From: Siphonodentalium dalli
Lineage: Eukaryota > Mollusca > Scaphopoda > Gadilida > Siphonodentaliidae
Length of the DNA: 64,000 bases
Assembly: GCA_032622095.1 (NCBI GenBank)
Contig: CP136061.1
Location: 66,713,127-66,777,126 of the forward strand
Direction of reading: 5' to 3'
Both the position numbers and the translations under genes were made by a program. Under the pieces are notes generated by a model. That model searched no databases. It saw nothing but the letters and a program-made list of their open reading frames with translations, and was not told where the DNA came from. Shown in pieces: positions 36,701-48,400 of the stretch (within the stretch, counting starts at the first letter, position 1; every line of letters begins with the position of its first letter).

Positions 36701-37190
36701 GAACGATTTCTTGTTCTTTATTGATTGAAAGTTTATTGTCATCATTTTCAGTTGTTCTCTACACTTTTTTTTGTTGGTAATATATATATTCCGTGTTATG
36801 GAGTAGGCTATTCTTAGGGTTTGTTGTTGTATGGTCAGCTTTTGGGGGGATGATGATACTTTAGGCGATCCTATGCTCAGGCTAGTTGGAGATTGGCTGA
36901 TGTTGTGGGAGGATAGGAAGGATCTTGATGACATAGCGTTGAAGAAGGTGCTCTCATAGTTTGACATAGAGCAAAAGAGGCACACTCATGAATCGTCACT
37001 TTCGCCCAGTATGTTGTAGCGTTTTTTCGATAGGCTTTGTCGGTGATACCACATTTGACAAAATTCACATTGTATACCATCTTGGTTGTCTATAACCCCT
37101 GTGTTGCATGTGTCATACGGAAACTCTAGTGTGTGATTTGGGGACAGGGAGGCTGCTGTTGATTTGTTCGATGTCAGCAGCTTGAGCAAG
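33780..37190 (-). mobile_element. PHD-endonuclease-reverse transcriptase LINE (CR1-like), degenerate
   Basis: On the minus strand: 37130-37030, a PHD-like finger (CNTGVIDNQDGIQCEFCQMWYH); 36740-36024, an AP endonuclease (MMTINFQSIKNK, GDFNLWYIDW, RKLDLVFTN, ADHNIVSEF); 36000-35740, a basic linker (LPWVSTSPRRKIRRLKRMYK); 34960-34680, reverse transcriptase (MDFSKAFDKVPHDRLIYKI, SGVPQGLIMGPILFLLYIND). LFADDSVIYR is readable after a frameshift at about 34700. 34400-33800 holds the C-terminus (IRPIMEYSTIVLDPH, AARFIF, SFFPRTIAEFNLLP). Several frameshifts make it inactive. A palindromic MITE and a G-tract interrupt it. Confidence 0.85.
35628..35724. mobile_element. Palindromic MITE, copy 2
   Basis: CAGGCCCCTGGGGATAAATG on the left and its reverse complement ending CCCCCAGGGACCTG on the right, with TATACCAAT and TATTGGTATA arms. 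It is the same family as 20141-20230 and is inserted within the minus-strand LINE. Confidence 0.75.
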
Positions 37191-37752
37191 TAAGATGTAT
37201 ATCACATTTGAAGGGATGTTTTGTGGTACAGGGGCTTTCTTACTATGTGAAAGAAATTTACTTTGAAGTCAGTGGTCTCAAGTTGTCTGATAGTTGCATT
37301 TGTGCTAAACATTTCTGGAATATATTTGGGCTATGTGCATTGTCCTTTGGGTTGCAAATATTATATATGCTGAGAGATAGCAAGCAGATTTGGATTACTA
37401 TGCTTAATGTGTTCATGTTTATTATTTCTAATATTTATAGAGAATTTTTATTTGGTAGACATATGGCGAACATTTATAGGAAGATGGTGTATACAGGAAC
37501 AGAACTATTTAATGGTTGGCTTTTTACCCATCACTGCTTAGTTTGTCGTTATACGGATCTGGTTATCTTCGTCTCTGGTGGGACTCCAGGGCACACAAAT
37601 AAGAAGCAGTGTTAGTGATAATACAGAAAATGGGTGACTTATTTGTTTGGCGGGAATATTTTCTAAGAAAACAGAAGAAGTAGATAATAATTTCTGGTTA
37701 TATATAACTAATATACAAATTAGGAAGGGTAATGCTAAGAGAAGAGTATTTC

Positions 37753-37783
37753 GTGAAATGACTAAATCTTTCAGTCATTTCAC
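37753..37783. repeat. 11-bp inverted repeat
   Basis: GTGAAATGACT and AGTCATTTCAC flank AAATCTTTC. Further ATGACT/AGTCAT copies follow to 37845. Function unknown. Confidence 0.8.
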
Positions 37784-38094
37784 TTAATGACTGTGGAGTA
37801 AGTCATTTCATGAAACGACTAAAACGTGAAATGACTGGAACATTGTTATGTTTGTTATTTGTTATCTGCCTGGTAATATTTAGTCAGCATGTGTAATTAA
37901 TGCCCGTTGAAGTATAACTGTGAACAGTTTTCAGCTGAGTGTGCATATCAATGCTGACTGATGTTCCAAATGTGTTAATTGTAACCAGAGGCATAGCATT
38001 GTTAGTTAAATTTCAAAGATGTCAAACAATCAGATTAGCCAGTGAGATGATACTTTAAAACAACAGAAGACACCAGAGTAGCCAGTGAGGTGAA

Positions 38095-41000
38095 GAATAT
38101 AGTCCACGGGCTGGTAGGACCCCTGGTGCACCCCCATAACTTAACTTGTTTAGTATGTGCATGTACCCTAATGTCCTAACAGGTCTTAACTTCATCCGAC
38201 TCAATTTCTTCCTTATTATGTCCCTCAATGTTTAAGCAATGGTAACACGAAAAGAAAGTGGCCGCGTAGACGCAAAACAAGATGGCGTCAAACATGGCCG
38301 CCGTGTTTTAAGACAAGGCACTATAAGTCAGTTTGGATAGATAATCTTGACAAATATATATACAAATGTAGATATTGTTGTGAAGCTAAGATACAATGCT
38401 AGCGACTTAGGGCAAAATTGGAGCTCCTCGGTCCATGATGGCCACAAAAGTGGCCACCGGAAGTGGAAACTTTTCTAGATTAGTTTCTGCTGTTTGGTAC
38501 AGGTTGATAATTGCGACTTTATTTTGGATTGTTATGTTAACTGATCATTGGAGCAATGAAATATGCCATTATGTGGGTCTCAGGCCCTTCCGATCTCTCA
38601 AAAGTTTGATTTCACAAAAAAATCACCATTGGGATTCTAGTCATATTACAAAGAGAAATAAGCAGAACTGTGAACTGTCAGTGAGGCATACCTTTACTTG
38701 TGAATATTACAACTCAATGAAACCAAAATTGTCGCTTTGACTCAAAAGGGCTGCCAAAATGGCAGCCATATTATGGAAAATGGTAGATATATTGCCCCAG
38801 TGCGCCTTGCAATCACTTACAAGTTGTGGTTGACGAATAAATCTTGTATGCCTTCTATACATTAAATACTAACATTGCTGATGCACATTGGTTAATAGTT
38901 ACTGTTGTAATCACTGACATTACCAGACATATTGCATTTTTTTCTCTCTCACAAACTTGATATCAAAATCGGCAAAATTTAATTTTTCATGTTTAGACCA
39001 TGAGTAAAATGGAACTATCTTTGGTATTAAAGGTGTTTATTGTTTTACTGTCTTAAATGTGTCACACGGAGGTGTTTTTTGACAAAATTACTCAAGATGG
39101 CTTGCTAAATGGCAACCAAATCTGGTAAAATGCACATATATCCCGGACATTATTCTCTGTTGGTCTGAAAAGGTAGCAAATTGTGACTCACTTGGTTATT
39201 AAAATGTTACTTCATCAACTGACAACTAAACATCTCTATCGATTAACATATACTTGAGTTATTGTGGAAAGCGATAGCCACCACAAGGATACACATTTGC
39301 GACACTAATGGCCATACCTTCACTATATGTACACCAGATAAATGATCATATATCCACTCAATTTATACACAACACCTCACACATGACCATACATCCACCA
39401 TTGGGTATACCTGTACAGCCACCCATGACCACACATGCACGAGTCACCGTGCAGGCAAATCATGTATACTCACGCACTTCATAGTCCCTCCTTGTATATA
39501 TATATTCACCTCACCATTGGCCACACAGATTCTCCCTTCCTATACCTATTCGCCACACCCATGGCCACATACCCACTCAAGATATACATATACACCCCAC
39601 CCATGACAACAGAGAGACTCCATGTATACATATACACCGCACCAATGGCCATATGCCATTTATAGACAAACACGTCACACAGGACCATACGGCCACAATT
39701 TGGGTATACCCATACACCCCAGACATGACCATGCAGTAGTGAGTCACCATGCAAGCACGCTAGTTACACTATTACGCCTGACCATGACCATATAGTCACT
39801 CCCTGTATACATATTCACCACAATCATACAATCACGCAATGTATACCTATTCATCTCACCGTTGCCCATACAGTCACCCCAATATACATATTCTCCACAC
39901 AGATATACACGTAAGCACTCAAGATATACATATACACCCTATCCATGCCATAGTCACTCCAGGTATACATATATACATCACCAATGGCCAAGCAGCCCTT
40001 CTAGATATACAAATAGCCCGCACACGGCCATTCATACCTTCCAGACTTGCATATACACCTCACACATGACAATTCAGCCAATCGCTGTATATACTCACAC
40101 ACCATGATCATACAGCAAATCCCTGTATAAATATATACATTCACCAATGGTAATACATCCACAGCAGATATACATACCACCCATTACCGTGAGGGCACTC
40201 CCTGTATACATATACATTCACCAATGGTAATACATCCACATCAGATATACATATACATTCACCAATGGTAATACATCCACATCAGATATACATATACATT
40301 CACCAATAGTAATACATCCACAGCAGATATACATATACATTCACCAATAGTAATACATGCACAACAGATATACATATACATTCACCAATGGTAATATATC
40401 CACAGCAGATATACATATACATACCACCCATTACCATGAGGGCATTCCCTGTATACCCACGTACCCATCAATGACCATCCGGCTATACTGAAAGTATGCA
40501 TATAAACACCATACGGCCACATCGGGTATATCAGTACGCCTACACATAACCATACAGTCACTCCCTGAATACATATTCACCTCACAGATAACCAAACAGC
40601 TACACGTTGTATACCTGCACATCCCGCCCATGACCATATAGTCACTCATTGTATACCTATTCACATCATTCATAACCGTGCATTAAGTACATTGTCAGTT
40701 GATTAAGTAACATGTTAAGCTACCTTTGTGGAACAGCACAGCATAATGTTCGGGATATATGTGTATTTTACCAAATTTGGATGCCGTTTTGCAAGCCATC
40801 TTGAGTAGTTTTGAAAAAAAACACATGAGTGTGACACATTTAAGACAGTTCAAAAACAATAAACACATTTAATACCAAAGATTATACAATTTTAATTGAA
40901 ATTATTTTTGCCGATTTTGATCACTTTTGTGAGAGAGAAATCCAATAATTCTGGTAATGTCATGGGTTACAATAGTAACTGTATTAACCAATGTGCACCA

Positions 41001-41510
41001 GCAATGTTAGTATTCAATGTATAGAAGGCATATAAGTAGTCGATATTATCTATCAACCACAACTTGTAAGTAATTGCAAGGCGCACTGAGGCAATATAAC
41101 TACTTTTATCCATAATTCAGCCGCCATATTGGCGGTCATTTGGAGTAAAAGTGACAATTTTGGAAGAAAATGAGTTGGGTGAAGTTCAGTCCTGCGGTGT
41201 GGGGTGTAGGGTACCCAATCAGCTTCCAGACTATTACATTTGCGTTTTCATTGCCGTCACGTGACCCTTTGACCTCCGGTGACGTCAGCATGGACAGCAT
41301 CATATATTTTCCCCAAACCCATCATAATTGTAAAATATAGGTAACTGAGTAAGCTAAACTTTGACCGAGAAGGTAAACTAGGGCCCAAAATATTTGCTGT
41401 CAACATAATTGTTCCTGAACAATATACATTAGGGTACACGAAAATATCAAAGAAGTTAAGTTAAGTGGGGGGGGGGGGGGGTACACCAGGGGTCCTACCA
41501 GCACATGGCC
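38095..41510. mobile_element. Foldback-type element with long inverted arms and a minisatellite core
   Basis: The left arm (about 38095-39240) and right arm (about 40690-41510, inverted) share GCTGGTAGGACCCCTGGTG, TGTACCCTAATGT, CCAGTGCGCCTTGCAATCAC (approximate), CTTACAAGTTGTGGTTGA, CATTGGTTAATA and CTGTCTTAAATGTGTCACAC. Between them is a 41-43-bp minisatellite. No transposase is encoded. Arms differ by small indels, and the right arm has a G15 tract where the left has C5. Confidence 0.8.
39260..40690. repeat. 41-43-bp minisatellite
   Basis: Units of the type TATACATATACACC.CACCAATGG plus CCATACAGTCACTCC. The most regular part (about 40213-40400) repeats every 41 bp, with CCAAT at 40221, 40262, 40303 and 40344. 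About 33 units in total. Open frames rich in YIYTPPM are repeat artefacts. Confidence 0.9.
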
Positions 41511-41519
41511 TAATACGCC

Positions 41520-42398
41520 CCACAGTTAATACTAATAATAATCAGATTTCAATAAAATGATTTCATCGTGAGATATCTATGGGTGCATAAATGTCATATT
41601 TCTAATAAAGCGTAATAAATCCGAATATAAACTTCCGTTAATCTGTTTTCCTTCTGCGTACACAACATTTGCCCAGTATGATCAGATATAACAATAGAAC
41701 ATATGTTGTTGTCCGCGTCATCTTAGCGACTATATAGCTGGTGCGAGTTTTTATGTTAAATGCGGATCGGAATTCTGCTACTCTGAACATTTCGGATATT
41801 TTTTGATATTCCCTCTCAGGGTCACACCTGACATCACTTGACCCCTGGCCTCAAACGAGTTTAATTTCAGGCTAAAACAAACGGCACCTATTCGACTAGA
41901 AGTCTACATGTTTGTAACAATTATTGTGGCTCCCACAATTCATACAATATAAACACCGAATGGTGACGATGCGGTAATGGATGAGGGAGTAACAACAGGT
42001 TATAGCACTTAGTGATACAGGTCATCTCGCTCTCTAGGTTCGTAGTAAGGTGGGGCTTGATAACCATAAAGACCACAAAGACGCGTGAATATAAGTTTAG
42101 TCTAATATCATTAAACATATATAGTTGCACAGTATGATGACGGTGTGAACAATATGGGTGACATTCATACACATGGTCTCGTGCATGTATAAGCCAACAT
42201 AGCCGCAATGCGATGAATAGATCAGGTTAATGAAGTATACTAACAAATGAATAAATATCGTATGCATCAATCTACAGTGTCTTCTGATCGTGAGGCATAA
42301 CAACGACGCTCATTATGCAGCTTTCGATCCTGGCCTTGTTGAACGCCCATGCGATACAGTGTTCATGTTCATTTATTCGCCAACGAAAACACACTACG
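41520..42398. other. 5' flank of receptor copy B
   Basis: No clear TATA box, initiator or CpG-rich stretch was identified. The promoter presumably lies here, but nothing in the sequence marks it. Confidence 0.35.
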
Positions 42399-42453
42399 AT
42401 GGAGCTAAGTACGGCGCCGATAGTATTGGTGGCAAACTTGATTCTGTTAGGAG
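42399..42453 (+). CDS. Copy B exon 1: start codon and signal peptide
   Basis: ATG at 42399 opens 18 codons (MELSTAPIVLVANLILLG) plus one base before a GTATGT donor at 42454. The hydrophobic run is typical of a signal peptide. The phase-1 end joins the two bases GT of exon 2 to make Gly. An upstream in-frame ATG at 42315 would add 28 residues with a less typical leader, so the downstream ATG is preferred. This is the least certain exon because copy A's exon 1 is not in the window for comparison. Confidence 0.62.
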
Positions 42454-45400
42454 GTATGTACATTGTAATATACCTATATATGGACGTCGTCTGTCATGGG
42501 AGCTATAATGCACCAACGCGCAGAACTTTTCCCATGAGCAAGAATCTATAATATCATTAGACTTACGTACTATTCACACTTACTGTGACGCGAGTAATAA
42601 AAAGTACCGTAAAATTTTACCGCTGAAGCTGCTGGCAACCATCAAACCAACGGTACTATCGTATGTGGAGGGAATACGATTTTTCGTAATTTTACGGTGG
42701 TTCCATATCCAACAAAACAAACGGTTTCCCCTAAATTTTACGATAAATTGTATTTTTTACAATATATCCGTTTTAGAGAAAACGCTTCATTCCATTCAGT
42801 TCAGATCGGCTTACTAAAGTTATCATCCAGAAATGAAAATTGAGTGCAAATTATAACACAAAGGACCGTAACTATGGTGACAATTCAGTTCAGACTTAAT
42901 ACAATTATCATCCGGAAATAAAACAGCGAACAGACGGACGGACAATTAACATGATATGCCCTGTTATTTTTTCAAAACGGGCGTAACAAAACTAGCTGAT
43001 ATGGCAGATAAGTTCACCGTAATTGTATTTGAATCTCAGCATCTGATTCTGATTGCAGAACCAAAGATAGATTTTGCACTGAACCATTATTCGCAAACAG
43101 GTCACTAAGATTAGTATTATTAAATATACGGATGTCATTCGTCTTGGGTATTGCTGTTAAAAAGTCACATCCGTTATAACCGCCATAAAAAGAAAAAAAT
43201 ATTAAAATATAGCCAGACCTTGATCTTATACCGATCATAAATATCCCTTAAATCAGGGAGGGGGTAATACAAAATATGCAGGAAGGTCTGCCGGGGCTGG
43301 TTGGGTGGTCCGAGAGGCGGGAAAACATTGTTTACAAACCTCGTGTAAATATTTTTACTAAAGACCTTTTGTGCCCATATTTGATATTTATCACAGTTTA
43401 AAACATTATAACTGCAAAAAACACCATATTTATGTTACTAGGACCTCATATGGGCCTTAGCGGGGATGACATTAAGCTATGGCATGTCGCATAAGGGACG
43501 GTGAGGTGAAAACTTCCTTTCGGTCACCCTTTGGAAAGAAGTCTCGAGAAATGCAAAATTGAAATAAATAAACTTGTCCCGACGTAACTAAGACATTTAA
43601 GTCTAGAAATGTAGATCATTGTGTGCATGGAACAAGAGCGAGCAAATGTCTCAAACATTAATGTGGCTACCAATGGCTAGAAAATAACTGTCATCATGCA
43701 GTGCATAAAACTAATCAGTGAATTATTTGTATGTGCATCAACTCAGATGATATGTTACTCTCACCACACCTAAAGTATCCAAGTCCAGCATAAAGGCTGC
43801 TTGTCATTTAGTAAAATTGAAGTTGAAATTGAAGGGTGAAGTCCCCTCGTATCTCACTGTTGTTTTTCCATGTAGCTAAGAATTTCTATTGCCACTTTAC
43901 CTTGTTTGGCTTTGTGGAAAGTTAGAATCATTTTTACGCGCCTTCTTGATTACATCGGTGGCAAGTCCAACTCAATCAGTAGTTTGGTGACATGGTACCT
44001 GGTTGGCGGGAATATTCTCGTTCTATAAAACGTGGATGCGGTCAATCTGATATTGTCGATAGGGATCCCATGCCGCACATGCGCATTCGAGTTGAGGTCG
44101 TACAAGACTCACGTGCACTTGTCTTTTTATTGTTTTGGGACAGCTGCCTAAATTACGCCTTAGAAATAACGTTCTATTTGCTTTTGCCGTTATTTTCCTT
44201 ACATAGTTTTCCCATGAAAGTGATGCCGAGAATTCCAATCCAAGATATGTGATCTTTTGTGTATATTGTATAGTATATGACCGTTCATAGAGTATGGATA
44301 CAGAAATGTTGTCTGGGTTCTGTGGATTCGAAGGACTTGGCACTTTTCCGGATTGAAACGCATTTGCCAAACATCAGTCCAGTTCATGAGCTTGTTATAA
44401 ATATAAAAGGGTGCAAATACAGGAATTGATCAGATAATCAGCTGTACCCCCCCCGCCCCAATTAAAAGCGTCCTGTTACGCCTATACGAAAATCGGATCG
44501 TGATAATTCAGTTATCTGTCTACAAGAAAAATTAATATAGGTGCCATAAATGCTTGCCTCAGCTGACGCCTGGACTTCATTTAAACTGATTGTCCAGAAA
44601 GTTTCATTGCGCATTTTATAAGTATTAACTATATGCGATAACCACACCGTATGAACTAGTATGTATATTAAATGAATACGTTCAACATGTTGACGAAATG
44701 ATCTATTCGGGGTTCCATTCCGCCGGTTACATCAGCATCATACTATATATTGGACTGAACAATAGTGAACTGATATCTTACTATTGTAACCGGAGTTGAG
44801 GAACCCCGAATAAGTGTATAAATTGAGATTAATTGAAGATGGTTAGCTAAAACGAAATTTATGATGCGTGTAATTGAGATATACACTCTGTACTTACTGT
44901 ATATACTGTGTTTTCGTTCTATACATCGATTAACCCACCTATATAGTTATCAAATTCCATAAAGACATATTATTATTGTGCTTGACATATTAACACGGCG
45001 AACCATGATGAAACGGTACATTTATCCAAATTATATTCTATTAAACACGTTCGCCCCTGCCAGCGCACAACATGACACCGTTCTGGTCGGTTATTTCGTA
45101 ACCGTGGTATAACAGAGTTACCTATCTTACACTGTTCAATGATCATAGTTACTCAAGGTAAGAAGGAACTAAATGTTTTTCATGGCCTCAGTGTTAACGT
45201 TTGGCCACGCCCACTAAACTTGCTACATACGAATTTCACGAAATCATAAATGTCGTGAAGCCCAACCCTTCCTGCATCTTGTGCCATGCATGAGTACTAT
45301 CCGAGCAATTCCTTTTTGAACTTTTCAACACACGATTTCCACACTACCTCACTTTTTGCACACAATTTGAACGGCTGACGAAAACAAATACCAGCCTTAT

Positions 45401-48400
45401 TTTCGTGTATTATCAAAACAAAGTCCCATATTACGTTAAACTATAAACAACTGATATTATACAATGATAATGTACACCTGTTGATATTATTCTGTATATT
45501 TGAAGTCCACATGTTTAATATTAAATAAAACATTTTTGATTGACATTCAAATAGCGTTTTTGACAACATAATACAATAAATCCTTCAAACTTCGCCTGCT
45601 GTACACCAATAATTGTGGGACATACTTTGTACCATCTCCACCTAAACATACCCCATGACAAAGTAACGCCCATTGTTCTGGAATGTAAGGAAATGTCAGG
45701 GCCGTTATGCAAACAATATTAATACATCGCATGATATACCACATCATATCTTTAGATAGTGAAAAACATCGACATTGTCTGTCGATAGAATACATTTTCA
45801 GGTCTTGACCTTCATGTGATCTTTCAAGGTCATTTCATAATCTCAGTGATGTTTAACACTATACGCACTACACAGAGTAGCAGATATGGCACTGTAGCAT
45901 GTTATATATACACGTCTCCGAAACAAGCGAGTGTTGCTCTTTGAACACGTATGGGACTATATGCACATTTTAATGTCTCTATTGTGTGTGTGTATATATA
46001 TGTATACATATGACACAGTAGCATGTTATAAACACCTCAAAAAGATAAAGTTCCCCTAATATATTCTTTAATATTTTCGGAGATATTTAATTAGATTTTG
46101 ATGAAACTTTCCTCAAATGATTTGCGGTACCAGAGACATCAAGTGTGCCAAGCACTGTGTTATGAGGTGACCGTGGTATATGGCTGAGTGAGCACGAACT
46201 GAATGGAAGAGGGGCATTTTTCAAAAGTTGCAAACACACCGGTGGAGTGATGACAGTCATTTTGGTTGTGCCTTGGTCCCCCACTTCTCGCACGGGCTTG
46301 GAACATCTTTATCTCAATGGCCTGCATAATGGGAAACATGGTTTACTTAAAAATGGCTTCAAAGAGACTGATTTCAATAACTCTGTGTTGCTCACGGTAA
46401 TGTACCCCCGATCTTCGGCGGCCAATCTAATAATGATTAAACGGACATGGCTCATTCGAGCTTCAAAATTGTGTCTAGGTAATTTGGAACGAGGTATATA
46501 AGATTGGTTGATAAATAGACGACATATTTTAATACCGGCTCCATACTTACCATGGTCACAGCCGTTTTCCATCTGTTTTAAATTTTTCGCACATAAGTGA
46601 AACAAATGCTCTTTATTTCTACCCTATCAGGAATAGACATTACACGGAATGCTATTTTCTGTTCTATGACGTTTCGGAAACAAATACCGTGTTCAAATGA
46701 ATATTTTTCATGACTTCAATACGTCTTCCTGAGACATATGGTGTCCGTAGAACGGTAGTTGAAGTGTTAAATACCTATTTCGATACGGGGAAACATTCAA
46801 AAGCGAATATTATAAGGTGTATTTTGGAGCGCAAACTGCCATGTGGCTTTAAATACGTTAAAAAAAAATTCGGCGGGAGCATTTTGAGCAAAATGTGGGG
46901 TGGGTTTGCGAATGCAAAACTTAGTTACGAAAACAAAACACCTTGAGAGTCCTACTTTTGTTTTCACATTACGCCTATGTGGAACTCTTTGTAATCTAAG
47001 AGGACATGCGTGACGATATGCGGACATTTGGAATCCTGTAATAAGCACACGGTATATCTTTAGCAAGACAAAATGGCTGTTGTCGCGAGAGTGACATCAA
47101 ATTGTAATGTTTGTGGTTGTTGTGCTGAACTCTTTGGTGGTCCATTTCTTTGGTTTAAACGTTATTTTATATGCTCATAAACATATGTATGACAAAGAGG
47201 ATGGGTGGACAAGTCCTAGTAACTTAGACTTTCTCTCCATCCCTGGCACAATACATGTAAACTAACAATTCAGCCTGTTCTCCTCAAAAACCCGCAAATT
47301 ATCTCCTTATAATATAATTTGTTGAGGTCGAGAATCGCCTCATTTAGAGTCGACAATTAACTGAAAATGAGAGCGTTTTAGTCGCATTATGGACTCATAA
47401 TGACTTCAGTATAGGTGCATTATGTTCAGAGAGTGACACAAATATACCGAATCACGACTTATCGGGTGTAAGCTCTTTAATATGTGTTTACTCTGTGGCC
47501 CGCGCCATAAAAAGTAATAACGGATATGAGTCCATTATCTGCTTATTTCATAATAAAGCAATCCAGTATGAACCTATTTGCTCATTATTGGTCGATTAAG
47601 CACGGTGGCTGGTTTAGGACATGGGAAATTATTTTTAGGACTACGTTTGTTCGAGATATCTTTGATTATGCCAAGTACATGTAACATGCTATTGTTGGTT
47701 ACTATGGACACTCCGTGCATATCAATCACAAACGTTTGTCAGATGCATGGTGACATAACTATAGCGTTTCGTGGCGGCTCGCCCCTCCCTAGTCTGGCTG
47801 TAAAGTGTCAGGAGTTGAGTTCCCAAGATAGTTTGACAAACGTTTGAATGGGACTAGGCCTACCGTATGTGTCGGCGGTAGTGAAATGGTACACCCACAT
47901 ATTGCAATGTTACTGCATGTGCATGATTCTGGTAGCTGATACAGCAATGAACAAGGGGTGAAACTACCAGACACATTGTCGCCATGTCCATGTGTATTAA
48001 AGATGGGTATATTTCATACCACATCGATCCAAAATGGCCGCCGTCCAGATGGGTTCAAATGGGGCACCCATGTCATTTCTCGCCCTTTGACCAATTTAGG
48101 TCAAACAAAGGGTGTTGTAGAGTGGCCCGCCAGCCAGTCTAGATATTCACACATTTCACCCTACCCAGATTCATAATGGTCGCCGTACGGAGCGGTTCAA
48201 ATATGGTACCCATGCCATTGCTCCCACTCGACCAATTTAGATCAAAGAAAGGGTGTTGTATGGCCCCCAAGTCAATCTAACTATTCACCGATGTAACCTC
48301 ATCCCGATCAAAAATGACCGCCGTCCAGAGGGGTTTAAACAGGGCACCCATTCCATTTATTTGCCCCTTGAACGATTTTGTTTACCATACAACACCCTTT

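Noticed and set aside
37208-37615. 135-codon hydrophobic plus-strand frame
   Set aside because: It lies antisense to the probable 5' region of the minus-strand PHD-LINE and has no recognisable family.
39435-40107. YIYTPPM-rich frames resembling a repetitive secreted protein
   Set aside because: Open in all frames because of the minisatellite, with no signal peptide and stops between blocks.
43014-43238. 74-codon minus-strand frame in intron 1 of copy B
   Set aside because: No homology recognised and no splice sites linking it to the receptor.
46710-46946. 78-codon frame with a basic, helix-like sequence considered as a transposase DNA-binding fragment
   Set aside because: Too short and no motif match that I can defend.
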